Shown here: positions 27,513 to 36,830 of the stretch, piece by piece
How the letters are laid out: every line of letters starts with the position of its first letter
Numbering within the stretch: position 1 is the stretch's first letter
DNA from: Stappia indica
GTDB taxonomy: Bacteria; Pseudomonadota; Alphaproteobacteria; Rhizobiales; Stappiaceae
Length of the DNA: 64,000 nt
Assembly: GCF_001696535.1 (NCBI RefSeq)
Contig: NZ_MBQE01000005.1
Coordinates: forward strand, 1-64,000
Direction: 5' to 3'
Made by a program: the position numbers and the translations under genes
Notes under the pieces: model-generated
Database searches by the model: none
Seen by the model: the letters and a program-made list of their open reading frames with translations, nothing else
Told to the model about the DNA's origin: nothing

Positions 27513-28190
27513 ATGACTTTTTCTCTCATCGCCCGCGACGAAGCGACAGGCATGTTCGGGATCGGGATCACCACATCCTCGATCGCGGTTGGCAATCGCT
27601 GCCCGTGGGCACGCGCCAAGGTGGGGGCCGTCACCTCCCAGCACCGCAGCGACATCCGGCTCGGGCCCAAGGGGCTGGACCTGCTCGAACAGGGCCTGAG
27701 CGCCGAGGAGACCGTCAAGCGCCTCATCGACGAAAGCGAGTTCCCCGACCAGCGCCAGGTCGCAGCCATCGACAGGAACGGCGGCACGGCCTTTTATTGC
27801 GGCCCGAAAATCCCGTCCATCAATTCGGGCTATCAGGGCCGGAACTGCGTCTCGACGGGGAATGTCATCGCCAATGCGGACGTGCCGAAGGCCATGGTAA
27901 AGGCCTATGAGGCATCGCTGGATCTGGAGTTTGCGGAGCGGCTTCTGGCGGCCATCGATGCGGGGCTTGCCGCCGGCGGCGAGACGCAGCCGCTGTATTC
28001 GGCAGCGCTTCTCATCGTCGACGAGCAGGACTGGCCGCTGGTCGATCTGCGCGTCGACTACGAGGCGAGCCCTGAAAAGAAGCTGCGCGCGCTGTGGGAG
28101 ACCTACAAGCCGCAGACCCAGCATTTCATCACCCAGGTGCTGCGTCCCAACGACGTGAAGCCGTCGGTCCGCGCCACCGAGCCGACCTGA
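27513..28190 (+). CDS. DUF1028 family protein (Ntn-hydrolase-like)
   Basis: A 225-residue member of DUF1028. FSLIARDEATGMFGIGITTSSIAVG is the diagnostic N-terminus, and GNVIANADVPKAMVKAYE and LRVDYEASPEKKL follow. The family has an Ntn-hydrolase-like fold and often sits with amino acid or peptide catabolic genes, but no reaction is established. It lies between the oxidoreductase and permease genes of one operon. Confidence 0.9.
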   Translation: MTFSLIARDEATGMFGIGITTSSIAVGNRCPWARAKVGAVTSQHRSDIRLGPKGLDLLEQGLSAEETVKRLIDESEFPDQRQVAAIDRNGGTAFYCGPKIPSINSGYQGRNCVSTGNVIANADVPKAMVKAYEASLDLEFAERLLAAIDAGLAAGGETQPLYSAALLIVDEQDWPLVDLRVDYEASPEKKLRALWETYKPQTQHFITQVLRPNDVKPSVRATEPT

Positions 28191-28228
28191 ACGCTTGGTC
28201 GCCATAGAGTGTCCGGGAGACCACACGC

Positions 28229-29170
28229 ATGCTGAGATACGCTTTTCAACGCCTGGTGCTGGCTGTTCCGGTCACTCTCGGGGTGTTGGTGATCGGGTTC
28301 ACATTGCTGAACCTCGTGCCTTCCGACCCGGCGACGGTGCGCGCCGGGCCGGCGGCAAGTGCCGAGGTCATCGCCCAGATCCGAACGGAGATGGGGCTCG
28401 ACCGACCCTTGTGGGAGCAATTCCTGCGCTATGTCGGGAACGTCCTGACGGGCGACCTCGGCACGTCGCTCGTCAACAACATGTCCGTCGCGGACGAGCT
28501 GTCGCGGGCCTTCGGTGCCACGCTTGAACTCGTCGTCCTTTGCCTGGTCTGGGCTCTTCCGACGGCGATCCTGCTCGGTGTTCTGGCGGCCTCGCGGCGC
28601 GGAACGATCTGGGACCGGGTGATCATGGGCGGATCGGTCGCCGGCGTTTCGCTGCCGGTCTTCCTGATCGGCATGATCCTGCTGTGGGTGTTCGGCTACA
28701 AGCTGCAGCTGCTGCCCTTCACCGGGCGCGGCGGCCCGTTGTGGACGCTGGACGGCTTCCGGCACGCGGTCCTTCCCTCCGTCTGCCTCGGGCTGATCTT
28801 CATCGGGCCCGTGGCGCGCATGACCCGCACGTCGATGCTGGAAACGCTGAAGGCCGACCATGTGCGAACGGCCCGGGCCAAGGGCTTGAGCGAACGCGTC
28901 GTGACGTTTCGCCATGGGCTGCGCAACGCGCTGATCCCCGTGACGACGCTTGTCGGCCTGCAGATCGGCTATCTGCTCGGCGGGGCCATCGTCACCGAGA
29001 CGATTTTCTCCTGGCCAGGCGTCGGACGGCTTGCCGTAGGAGCCATCGTCGCCAACGACATACCCGTCGCGCAGGGCGCAATCATTGCGCTTTCCCTCGG
29101 TTTTATCGCCATGAACCTTATCGTTGATCTGCTCTACGCAGTGCTCGACCCAAGGGTGCAAGCGAAATGA
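28229..29170 (+). CDS. peptide-type ABC transporter permease (DppB-like)
   Basis: A 313-residue inner-membrane permease with about six helices. The N-terminal helix, NLVPSDPATVRAGPAAS and LGLDRPLWEQ-type loop (here MGLDRPLWEQFLRYV) are DppB hallmarks. The EAA loop is RTARAKGLSERVVTFRHGLRNALIP. Its stop overlaps the next permease start (ATGA). Confidence 0.94.
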   Translation: MLRYAFQRLVLAVPVTLGVLVIGFTLLNLVPSDPATVRAGPAASAEVIAQIRTEMGLDRPLWEQFLRYVGNVLTGDLGTSLVNNMSVADELSRAFGATLELVVLCLVWALPTAILLGVLAASRRGTIWDRVIMGGSVAGVSLPVFLIGMILLWVFGYKLQLLPFTGRGGPLWTLDGFRHAVLPSVCLGLIFIGPVARMTRTSMLETLKADHVRTARAKGLSERVVTFRHGLRNALIPVTTLVGLQIGYLLGGAIVTETIFSWPGVGRLAVGAIVANDIPVAQGAIIALSLGFIAMNLIVDLLYAVLDPRVQAK

Positions 29171-30036
29171 CGTCTCCCATCTCTTCCGAAACTGCGGCGG
29201 GCTTTCCAGGGCGCCACCTGCTGGTGTCGCTCGGCCGCGACCCGGTGTCGTGCATTGCCCTTGCCACGCTGTCGGCGCTGTTTCTCGGGGCTGTCCTGGC
29301 GCACTGGATCGCGCCGTACGATCCCCTCGCAATCGACATGATGAAGGTGCTCAAGGCACCGTCCCTTGAGCACCTGTTCGGCACCGACGGCCAGGGGCGC
29401 GACATCTTCAGCCGCAGCCTCTACGGCCTCAGGGTGACGATCCTGCTGGGTTTCTCGGCGATTTTCGTCGGCGGAACCGTCGGTACGGTGATCGGCCTGG
29501 TGGCCGGCTTCTACCCTAAGGCAGACACCATCCTGATGCGGTTGATGGATGTGATCCTCTCGTTTCCGGCAATCCTGTTCGGCCTCGCCATCGCCGCGAT
29601 CATCGGTTCGGGAACCACTGCCGTCATCATCGCCCTGTCTGTGTCGACGACGCCTCTGGTCGCGCGCATTGCACGCGGTGCCGCGCTGATGGCACTGGCC
29701 CACGACTATGTCAGCAGTGGCCGCGCCATCGGGCTGAACGACTGGGCCCTGCTCTGGCGCTACGTCCTGCCCAATTGCATCTCCACGATCGTGGTGTTCC
29801 TGACCCTGCGGCTCGGCCAGGCGATCCTGCTGGGCGCCTCGCTCAGCTTCCTCGGCCTTGGAACGCAGCCTCCCGCCCCGGAGCTCGGCACCATGGCGGC
29901 ACAGGGCATCGGCTTCTTCTTCTTTGCCCCCCATGTGACGCTGATCCCGAGCTTCGTGATCTTCTTCCTTGTCCTGTCGATGAACATTCTCGGGGACTCA
30001 TTGCGCGACATTCTCGATCCGCGCCTGCGAAGCTGA
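29167..30036 (+). CDS. peptide-type ABC transporter permease (DppC-like)
   Basis: A 289-residue permease with a long first loop (PYDPLAIDMMKVLKAPSLEHLFGTD, then GRDIFSRSLYG) as in DppC proteins. The EAA loop is SSGRAIGLNDWALLWRYVLPN, and the C-terminus is DSLRDILDPRLRS. It forms the heterodimeric channel with the preceding permease. Confidence 0.94.
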   Translation: MTSPISSETAAGFPGRHLLVSLGRDPVSCIALATLSALFLGAVLAHWIAPYDPLAIDMMKVLKAPSLEHLFGTDGQGRDIFSRSLYGLRVTILLGFSAIFVGGTVGTVIGLVAGFYPKADTILMRLMDVILSFPAILFGLAIAAIIGSGTTAVIIALSVSTTPLVARIARGAALMALAHDYVSSGRAIGLNDWALLWRYVLPNCISTIVVFLTLRLGQAILLGASLSFLGLGTQPPAPELGTMAAQGIGFFFFAPHVTLIPSFVIFFLVLSMNILGDSLRDILDPRLRS

Positions 30037-30044
30037 GGACGACC

Positions 30045-31058
30045 ATGACCAACCATGCAGATAGTCCCGGCGCCGCGGCCGCGCCCGTTCTCGACATCCG
30101 GGATTTCACCATCGAGCTCGTGACGGGCAAGATGGTATCCCCGATCGTCGACGGGGCCAGCTTCCAGGTCCATGAAGGCAGGACGCTCGGCATCGTCGGC
30201 GAGTCCGGCTGCGGAAAAAGCATGCTGTCGCTCGGGATCATGAAGCTTATCCCCACCCCGCCGGCCAAGATCGCCGAGGGGCAGGTCCTGCTCGACGGAA
30301 GCGATCTGGTTCCGCTGTCCGACAAGCAGATGGAGCAGGTGCGCGGCAACCGCATCTCGATGATCTTTCAGGAGCCGATGACCAGCCTGAACCCGGTCTA
30401 CACGGTCGGCTACCAGATCGGCGAAGCGCTGCGGGCCCATTCCTCGCTCAGCTCTGCTGCGGCGCGCCAGAAAGCCATCGAGCTGCTGCGCAAGGTCGGC
30501 ATCCCGAATCCGGAAAAGCGGGTCGACGAATATCCCCACAGTCTTTCGGGAGGCATGCGGCAGCGGGTGATGATCGCGATCGCGCTCGCCTGCGAGCCGC
30601 GTGTCCTGATCGCCGACGAGCCGACCACGGCGCTCGACGTGACGATCCAGGCCCAGATCCTTGACCTGATGCGCTCGCTGAAGACGGAGTCGGGCACCGC
30701 GATCATGTTGATTTCCCACGATCTCGGCGTCATCGCCGAGATGGCCGACGACGTGATCGTCATGTATGCGGGGCGCATCATTGAGCAGGCGCCGGTTCAC
30801 AGCCTGTTTGCCGCGCCGTCCCATCCCTACACCCAGGGCCTTCTCGCATCGATACCGGCTGTTGAGGGCGAGCAGCACCGGCTTCAGCCGGTTCCCGGCA
30901 CCGTGCCGCCGCCGCACGACCGGCCGAAGGGATGCGCCTTCCATCCGCGCTGCAGCTTCAGCGACGAAAAATGCCGTGCGGAAAGGCCGCCGCTCGAAGA
31001 AAAGCTGGCAGGACACAGGGTTGCGTGCTGGCACGCCGGACCGGGAGCGAGCGCATGA
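30045..31058 (+). CDS. peptide-type ABC transporter ATP-binding protein (DppD-like)
   Basis: A 337-residue ATPase. Walker A is GESGCGKS, the signature LSGGMRQR, Walker B VLIADEPTTALD and the H-loop ISHDLG. The C-terminal oligopeptide extension has the Cys pattern CAFHPRCSFSDEKC...C that can hold an iron-sulfur cluster in DppD-type proteins. It pairs with the following ATPase gene, which it overlaps by ATGA. Confidence 0.95.
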   Translation: MTNHADSPGAAAAPVLDIRDFTIELVTGKMVSPIVDGASFQVHEGRTLGIVGESGCGKSMLSLGIMKLIPTPPAKIAEGQVLLDGSDLVPLSDKQMEQVRGNRISMIFQEPMTSLNPVYTVGYQIGEALRAHSSLSSAAARQKAIELLRKVGIPNPEKRVDEYPHSLSGGMRQRVMIAIALACEPRVLIADEPTTALDVTIQAQILDLMRSLKTESGTAIMLISHDLGVIAEMADDVIVMYAGRIIEQAPVHSLFAAPSHPYTQGLLASIPAVEGEQHRLQPVPGTVPPPHDRPKGCAFHPRCSFSDEKCRAERPPLEEKLAGHRVACWHAGPGASA

Positions 31059-32044
31059 CCGCACAAAACGAAACGCCCTTGCTTGAAGTCCGCAACCTGA
31101 CCAAGCACTTCAATGTCGGCGGGGGCGGCCTGTTCCGCCGCGACACGCAGACGGTCAAGGCCCTCGACGACGTCAGCTTTACGGTCGGCAAGGGCAAGAC
31201 CTTCGCCATCGTCGGCGAAAGCGGCTGCGGCAAGTCCACGCTCGGGCGTAGCTTGCTGCGGCTGGAGCAGCCCACCGGCGGCCAGGTTCACCTCGACGGG
31301 ACCGACGTCACCACGGCGTCGGCAGCAACATTGCGCGCCATGCGGCGCAAGATGCAGATCGTCTTCCAGGACCCGTTTTCCTCGCTGCATCCCAAGATGA
31401 CCGCCGGGCAGCTGGTCGCCGAACCGATGCTGCTCCACAGGATCGCGACCCGAAAGGACGTGCGCGAGCGCGTTGCGCGGCTGTTCGAGCTGGTCGGGCT
31501 GGCGCCCTATCAGATGGACCGTTATCCCCACCAGTTCAGCGGCGGGCAGCGCCAGCGCATCGCCATTGCCCGGGCGCTTGCCGTCGACCCGAGCCTGATC
31601 GTGTGCGACGAGCCGGTTTCGGCGCTCGACGTCTCGATCCAGGCGCAGATCATCAACCTTCTGACGGATCTTCAGGAAAAGCTCGGGGTCAGCTACGTCT
31701 TCATTTCCCATGACCTCGGTGTGGTGCGCTACATCAGCCATGAGATCGCGGTGATGTATCTCGGCAAGATCATCGAGCAGGGACCGAAGGACGAGCTTTT
31801 TTCCTCGCCCAAGCACCCCTACACGAAGGCGCTGCTGTCCGCCGTGCCGCGACCCGATCCCACGTATCGCTCGCGCCGGATCGTGCTCAAGGGTGACCTG
31901 CCGAATCCGCTCGACCCGCCGCCGGGTTGCAGCTTTTCCAGTCGCTGCGCCCATGTTCGCGCAACGTGTCGCGAGGTCGAACCCCAGCTGGATGCGGTCT
32001 CCCCGCAGCACCGCGCGGCGTGCCATTTCTGGCGCGAGATGTAG
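31055..32044 (+). CDS. peptide-type ABC transporter ATP-binding protein (DppF-like)
   Basis: A 329-residue ATPase with Walker A GESGCGKS, the QDPFSSLHPKM Q-loop, signature FSGGQRQR, Walker B LIVCDEPVSALD and the C-terminal PPGCSFSSRCAHVRATC extension. It is the last gene of the LacI-controlled operon and completes the importer. Confidence 0.95.
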   Translation: MTAQNETPLLEVRNLTKHFNVGGGGLFRRDTQTVKALDDVSFTVGKGKTFAIVGESGCGKSTLGRSLLRLEQPTGGQVHLDGTDVTTASAATLRAMRRKMQIVFQDPFSSLHPKMTAGQLVAEPMLLHRIATRKDVRERVARLFELVGLAPYQMDRYPHQFSGGQRQRIAIARALAVDPSLIVCDEPVSALDVSIQAQIINLLTDLQEKLGVSYVFISHDLGVVRYISHEIAVMYLGKIIEQGPKDELFSSPKHPYTKALLSAVPRPDPTYRSRRIVLKGDLPNPLDPPPGCSFSSRCAHVRATCREVEPQLDAVSPQHRAACHFWREM

Positions 32045-32071
32045 CCTGTCCCCGCCGGCGGCGTTTGCGAA

Positions 32072-32136
32072 AATTGAGACGGATTTTGCGAAATTCCGTC
32101 TCGAAATCGCGAAATTTCGAGAATGGCCTCTCAATT
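32072..32136. repeat. nested inverted repeats after the ABC operon
   Basis: AATTGAGA (32072-32079) pairs with TCTCAATT (32129-32136). Inside are two further perfect stems: GAGACGGA (32076-32083) with TCCGTCTC (32095-32102), and TCGAAAT (32101-32107) with ATTTCGA (32114-32120). The pieces overlap, so alternative folds are possible. The AT-rich, palindromic 65 bases sit 27 bases after the operon stop, and could end transcription or be a mobile palindromic repeat unit. Confidence 0.5.
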
Positions 32137-32159
32137 CCGGCGGATCGGGGTGGTCCTTG

Positions 32160-32195
32160 CAAAAAAAACTCCGGCCCCTGTTGCCAGGGACCGGA
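32160..32195 (-). terminator. rho-independent terminator of the vWA operon
   Basis: On the minus strand CTCCGG-T-CCCTG, a four-base loop, and CAGGG-x-CCGGAG form a stem (32168-32195) followed by a run of eight Ts. It lies 45 bases beyond the stop of the vWA gene. Confidence 0.85.
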
Positions 32196-32239
32196 GCGAG
32201 CGACCGGTGAAACGGGGATAGAGCGGGGACAAGCCAGGC

Positions 32240-34798
32240 TCAGCCCTGCCAGGTCCACCGCATCCCGGTGCGCGAGGTGCAGGCGCCGCTGCCGCCGCCG
32301 CCGAGCGCGGCCATCAACGGGGCCGGAAGCTGGATCGAGAAATGGCTGACCTCGTGCAGCTCGGTCTCCGAGACGACGGTCAGTTCCAGGCGCACGTCGA
32401 CCTGGCCGGTCGGCCCCATCGACTGCCCGATGAGGGCCGCCTGCCAGCTACTCGGTCCGGTGCGCGACCAGTCGATCTGCCTTGGTGCCTCGGCCATCAG
32501 CGGGCCGGGATGGAACGGATCGGAGAAGGTCATCTCGCGGGTGCCGGAGCGGCGCTCGAACCCGGCGCCGCGGATCTGCTCGGCGATCATCGCCGGACAG
32601 CCCTCCACGGCGGTCTGGCCGACCGTCACCGTCCAGCGGCCGTTGCGCGGCTGGATATCCCCGCCCCGGCTGGAACCTGTCCCCGCACCTGCGCTTGCAC
32701 CGGCGCCGGCAGCCGCGCCTGCGCCTGCCGCCGGGGCGGTGCTGCGCGGCACGGCGGAGGGGGCCGGTGCGGCACTTGCCGTCGCGATCCGCAGCGAGGA
32801 GCGCACCACCTCGAAGGCGCCGAGATAGGCAACGTCCGCGCTGGTCACCCGGCACAGCTCGCCGGCCGGCGTGTCGGTGCAGGGGCCGCTGGCGGCCATC
32901 CACTGGCGCGGGTTCAGCATGATCTGCTGCAGCTCGCCGCCGGCGTTCCGCAACAGGGTGGCGGAGGGAAGACGGGCCTTCGACCCTGCCGCGGTCTCGT
33001 AGAAGAAAGGCGGCTCGATCTGCCAGCCCTGCGGCAGGATCAGCGCCAGACCCGTCACCGGGTCGTGATAGGCGCAGCCCGACGGGGCCCGGCAGGTCAT
33101 GCCCTGGCTCTCCTGCGCCAGGGTGCCGGCGCCCGAGGAGCCGGCGCCCGAGGGGCCGGCATCGCCGCGCTGTCCCGGTGGGTTCTGCTCCGCCTCGCCG
33201 CCGCCGACCAGCGGGATGACGAAGTCGTTGGGCTGCCCCGGCACGATCTCGACGACGCCGCGGAACTCGGTCTCGCCCGGTCCCATGGTCGAGACCTCGT
33301 AGCGCCCCGGCTCGAACTCGCCCTCGCCGACCACCATCTCGGACTGCGGCGCCCAGGCTTCCGGGCTCATGTCGGGATCGAGCGGCACGGCCGACCAGGA
33401 CAGCGGCGTCGGCGGGAAGCCGTCCGGCAGGCGGAAGGTGGCGCGCACCATCGGCAGCGCGTCCTGTCCGGGCGCGGCCTGCGTTGCCGCGAAGGCGCGC
33501 TCCGCCAGCTCCGTGCTGGTCGTCAGGTCGGCGTCCTCGTAAGGAACGCCGACGCCGAAGGTCCGGGAGAACAGGATCTCCTTCTGGTTGGCGGAGAGGT
33601 AGCGCAGCTCGTAAAGGCCTGGTTCGGCCGGAGCCTTCAGGCCCATGCGCCCGTTCTTGCTGAGCGAATAGCCCCAGTCGCCTTGGTAAGTGCCGGCAGG
33701 ATCGTCCGGCCGCGCGATGACGATGCGTTGCTGGACCTGGTCCGGACCGCGCCAGGTGAAGGGAAACCGCTTGCCCGGCTCCACCGAGCCGATCGGATCG
33801 AACCCGTTCGACGCGGCAACCACCTCGACCGGCTGGCGGGCGATGATGCCCTGGCCGGTGACGAAGAGGATCAGGTCGTAGTCGCCGGGCTCCGCCGGGG
33901 CCTGCCTGGTGAAGGGGTTGTTGCCGGTGTTGCCGCTGCCGCCGATCACACCGAAGGACGGGCTGACATCGGGCTCTGCCGCACCGCGCCGGGTGAAGCC
34001 CGCATAGTCGACGGGCCGCGCCGTGCCCTTGTACGAAATCCGGTAGGTGTGCCCGGCCTCGGCCTTCGGGCCGATGTCGAAGAAGGCTTCCTGGACGGCC
34101 GGCTCTGGCTCTGGTTCCGGCATCGGCTCGGCCGCGGCGATCTGGTTGAGCGCGTCGGTGAGCTCGGCGCCGGACTGCGGGCGTAGCAGCTGCCCGCCGG
34201 TCTGGTCGGGCACGCAGGCGAGCGCATCGGCCTCCTGCTCGCTCAGGCCGAAGCCGACCACATGGGCGCGGATCTTGATGCCCTCCTGCGCCAGTTGGGC
34301 GGCGACCGCGCAAGGATCGGCCTCGCAGGTCTCCAGCCCGTCGGTGACCAGAATGATGTCGGCCTCCTCGGCCGTCGGCGGGATCTCTCGGGCAGCGATT
34401 CGCAGGCTTTCGGAAATCGGCGTCATGCCGCGCGGGTTGATGCGGTTGAGCCGCTGCGACAGGGCGCGGGCGTCCTGGCTCCCTGGCCGGGCGATGATCT
34501 CGATGTCGGAGCAGTCGCCGCGCCGGTTGTGGCCATAGGCGATGACCCCGAGCGGGATGGACGCATCGCGCGTGGCGAAGAACTGCCCCATCACGTCGCG
34601 CGCCACCTCGATCTTGGTGATGCCGCCGTCGAGCTGGCCCCACATCGAGCCGGAGGCATCGAGAATGAGGATCGCCGCCTTGCCGGATTGGGACGACGGT
34701 GACTGCGATGAAGACGATTGGGCGTTCGCTGCCTGCGTGATGGCAAGCGCACCGAGCGTTGCGGCGGCGAGTGCCGCCGTGAAGCCGGACTGTTTCAT
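32240..34798 (-). CDS. exported von Willebrand factor A domain protein
   Basis: An 852-residue protein with a Sec signal ending QAANA-QS. A vWA domain follows (about 40-220) whose metal site is complete: DASGS (Asp47, Ser49, Ser51), the TPISESL Thr and LVTDGLE Asp. Several beta-rich repeats of the EPGxYxLxLxxxxQxIxxRxxxV type then follow (about 240-560). An Ala/Gly/Pro low-complexity linker with SAGAG-type runs sits near residue 715. The last 120 residues form an unknown domain with paired Cys. It probably binds protein partners in the periplasm. GAGGAGGAAG before the ATG fixes the start. A small exported protein gene lies 23 bases upstream in the same direction. Confidence 0.88.
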   Translation of the reverse strand: MKQSGFTAALAAATLGALAITQAANAQSSSSQSPSSQSGKAAILILDASGSMWGQLDGGITKIEVARDVMGQFFATRDASIPLGVIAYGHNRRGDCSDIEIIARPGSQDARALSQRLNRINPRGMTPISESLRIAAREIPPTAEEADIILVTDGLETCEADPCAVAAQLAQEGIKIRAHVVGFGLSEQEADALACVPDQTGGQLLRPQSGAELTDALNQIAAAEPMPEPEPEPAVQEAFFDIGPKAEAGHTYRISYKGTARPVDYAGFTRRGAAEPDVSPSFGVIGGSGNTGNNPFTRQAPAEPGDYDLILFVTGQGIIARQPVEVVAASNGFDPIGSVEPGKRFPFTWRGPDQVQQRIVIARPDDPAGTYQGDWGYSLSKNGRMGLKAPAEPGLYELRYLSANQKEILFSRTFGVGVPYEDADLTTSTELAERAFAATQAAPGQDALPMVRATFRLPDGFPPTPLSWSAVPLDPDMSPEAWAPQSEMVVGEGEFEPGRYEVSTMGPGETEFRGVVEIVPGQPNDFVIPLVGGGEAEQNPPGQRGDAGPSGAGSSGAGTLAQESQGMTCRAPSGCAYHDPVTGLALILPQGWQIEPPFFYETAAGSKARLPSATLLRNAGGELQQIMLNPRQWMAASGPCTDTPAGELCRVTSADVAYLGAFEVVRSSLRIATASAAPAPSAVPRSTAPAAGAGAAAGAGASAGAGTGSSRGGDIQPRNGRWTVTVGQTAVEGCPAMIAEQIRGAGFERRSGTREMTFSDPFHPGPLMAEAPRQIDWSRTGPSSWQAALIGQSMGPTGQVDVRLELTVVSETELHEVSHFSIQLPAPLMAALGGGGSGACTSRTGMRWTWQG

Positions 34799-34821
34799 GA
34801 TCTTCCTCCTCATGGGGCCGC

Positions 34822-35508
34822 TCAGTCGCGGGCGAGCCTCAGGGCCGGACGCAGCACGTTTTCGGCGCGCGGGATGGCGATGCGGGCCGAAAAGGGTACG
34901 GCCTCGTCGGTGGGCAGCTGCCGATAGCTGCCCTCGACGGTGATCGACCCGTCGACGAGAAGCCCGTCGCGCAGGTCGAAGGAGACAGAGCCGCCGTCCA
35001 CCGTGCCGGAGGCCAGGGTGACGGGCACGTCCGCGTCGTTGCGCTGGACCAGCTTGAAGACGCCGAAGAAGGCGCCGTCGGGCGCATCCGCCATCCCCGC
35101 CTCGCCGACAATGGCGCCGGATGTGGCCTCGCTGTCGCCGAGGCGGACCAGCACCATGCAGAGCATGGTCAGGGCCGGCGCGTCGTCGAACACCATGCCC
35201 TGGACGCCGACGACGAGGCCGCCGCCTGCATCCGTGCCGTAGAGCCCGCCGCCCGCAAAGCCGGCAGCGAGCCCGCCGGAAATCTCGCCCCTGGTGACCG
35301 GAGCGTCGGGCTTGGTCTCCACAAAGGTGCGGAACTGCGAGATGTCGAAACCGGGAGGCGGCATTTCGCAGGCAGCCGGCCCGAGCGTGTCGAACACGAA
35401 GTCGGCCTGCGGCGCGACCTGGGGGGCGGGCTGTGCCTGGGCGGCGGTCGCCGCAAGCAGGGCGAGGGCTGCGATGCCGCCGCAGGCAAGACGTGATCTG
35501 CAAATCAT
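34822..35508 (-). CDS. exported protein of unknown function
   Basis: A 228-residue protein with a Sec signal ending TAAQA-QP. It is rich in Gly, Ala and Asp. It contains a Gly-rich stretch (GGLAAGFAGGGLYGTDAGGGLVVG) and ends in a beta-rich segment (DGSITVEGSYRQLPTDEAVPFSARIAI). I do not recognise a family. It is immediately upstream of, and probably co-transcribed with, the vWA protein gene, so the two may act together in the envelope. Confidence 0.78.
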   Translation of the reverse strand: MICRSRLACGGIAALALLAATAAQAQPAPQVAPQADFVFDTLGPAACEMPPPGFDISQFRTFVETKPDAPVTRGEISGGLAAGFAGGGLYGTDAGGGLVVGVQGMVFDDAPALTMLCMVLVRLGDSEATSGAIVGEAGMADAPDGAFFGVFKLVQRNDADVPVTLASGTVDGGSVSFDLRDGLLVDGSITVEGSYRQLPTDEAVPFSARIAIPRAENVLRPALRLARD

Positions 35509-35648
35509 TTCATGGATCCTTCGGGTGGGATGGTGCGCCCCCGTTTGCGGTCCGGTTCCGGCAGTTGCGTCCCTGCTTTGCCAACCTAAAAGGCAAATGC
35601 CGGATTGAGCCGGACCAAAGCGATTTCAATGTCGATGCGCGGCGGGCC

Positions 35649-36647
35649 TCAGGCCTGCGGCTGTGCCGGTGCCGGCCCGGCGGGCGGGGTGGAGGACGGC
35701 GCCGGAGACCACAACCCGCTCCTCTGCTTGATCGCGTCGAACTTCTTGGAGACCTGCGACAGCTTCGCGTCCCAGGCCGGGTCCGGCGTCTGGCCGGCGG
35801 TGACCTTGAAGAAGGCCTGCAGCATGCAGGCGATGGCGAAGGGCTCGATCAGCGCCGCCTTGACCGCCCAGGCGAAGATCAGCGCGAAGACGATGCCGCC
35901 GGCCGACCAGGCGCCGGGGATCAGGTAGACGACCGCCGCGGCGGGAGCCAGCATGACCAGGAACACCAGGAACGACAGGCCGTAGACGATGAAGGTCAGC
36001 ACGGCGGCGTTCTTCATCATCCGCCCGGCATTCTGGCCGTAGAGCACCAGGGCGGTTCGGGCGGAGGCCCAGGGATTGTCGCTGCGGGTGCGGATCGCGT
36101 GGGCCAGGATCACCTCGTCGACGAGGCCGATGGCGATGCGCAGGAAGGCGCGCACCAGACCCATGATCTGCTGGATGCCGGGAATGGGCAGGAAGGAAGC
36201 GATGCCCTGGATCAGCCCGGTGACGGCGGCGAGCACGCCCTTGACCAGCTGGTCGATGGCGAACAGCACGCTGGCCTCGGCGAAACGCGCCGTCACCACC
36301 TGCCGGGCATGGGCGATCTGGCCCTGGCCGTCCGGCATCTGCTTGCCGTCGATGAGCTCCACCAGCACGGCGATGTGGCCGGCCTTGACCACATAGAGAA
36401 TGTACTCGCGCAGCAGATAGAGGACGCCGGCGGTCAGGCCGAAGCCGGCAATGCCGCCCCACATGGTGGAGCTGGCGCGAAAGCCCTCGTCGCCGAAACC
36501 GCCGATGCCCCAGCCGATGCCGGCGCCCGTGCCGGTGACGATGACATAGGCGCAGGCGATGCCGAAATAGACCACCATCCGGAAGATGATGAAGGGCGCG
36601 GTCTGCGCCATCAGGCCGAGCGACCGGCCCATACTGAAATCCCACAT
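35649..36647 (-). CDS. multi-pass membrane protein of unknown function
   Basis: A 332-residue protein with about six hydrophobic segments, among them MVVYFGIACAYVIVTGTGAGIG, GGIAGFGLTAGVLYLL, AAVLTFIVYGLSFLVFLVML and WSAGGIVFALIFAWAVKAAL. The loop AILAHAIRTRS-like stretch before NPWASARTALVLYGQNA is soluble, and the C-terminus is Pro-rich. I do not recognise the family. GGGAGAG before the ATG supports the start. It stands in the same direction as the exported protein and vWA genes (140-base gap), so a functional link is possible but not shown. Confidence 0.78.
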   Translation of the reverse strand: MWDFSMGRSLGLMAQTAPFIIFRMVVYFGIACAYVIVTGTGAGIGWGIGGFGDEGFRASSTMWGGIAGFGLTAGVLYLLREYILYVVKAGHIAVLVELIDGKQMPDGQGQIAHARQVVTARFAEASVLFAIDQLVKGVLAAVTGLIQGIASFLPIPGIQQIMGLVRAFLRIAIGLVDEVILAHAIRTRSDNPWASARTALVLYGQNAGRMMKNAAVLTFIVYGLSFLVFLVMLAPAAAVVYLIPGAWSAGGIVFALIFAWAVKAALIEPFAIACMLQAFFKVTAGQTPDPAWDAKLSQVSKKFDAIKQRSGLWSPAPSSTPPAGPAPAQPQA

Positions 36648-36830
36648 GCAAGGCTCTCCCGCAGAAGATGTGGCGATGAATCGCGGCATCCCGCGCGGGA
36701 TGCGGGGCGAGCGTAGTCGGTTCGCGGGTCCTGCTCTTGGGGCCGGCGGTAGCGGATGCGGGGCAGGCGGCACAGATCGGGCGCCTCGCGCATTCGTGAA
36801 CGGCGCCTGGCCTGTGGCCGGGCGCGGCGC

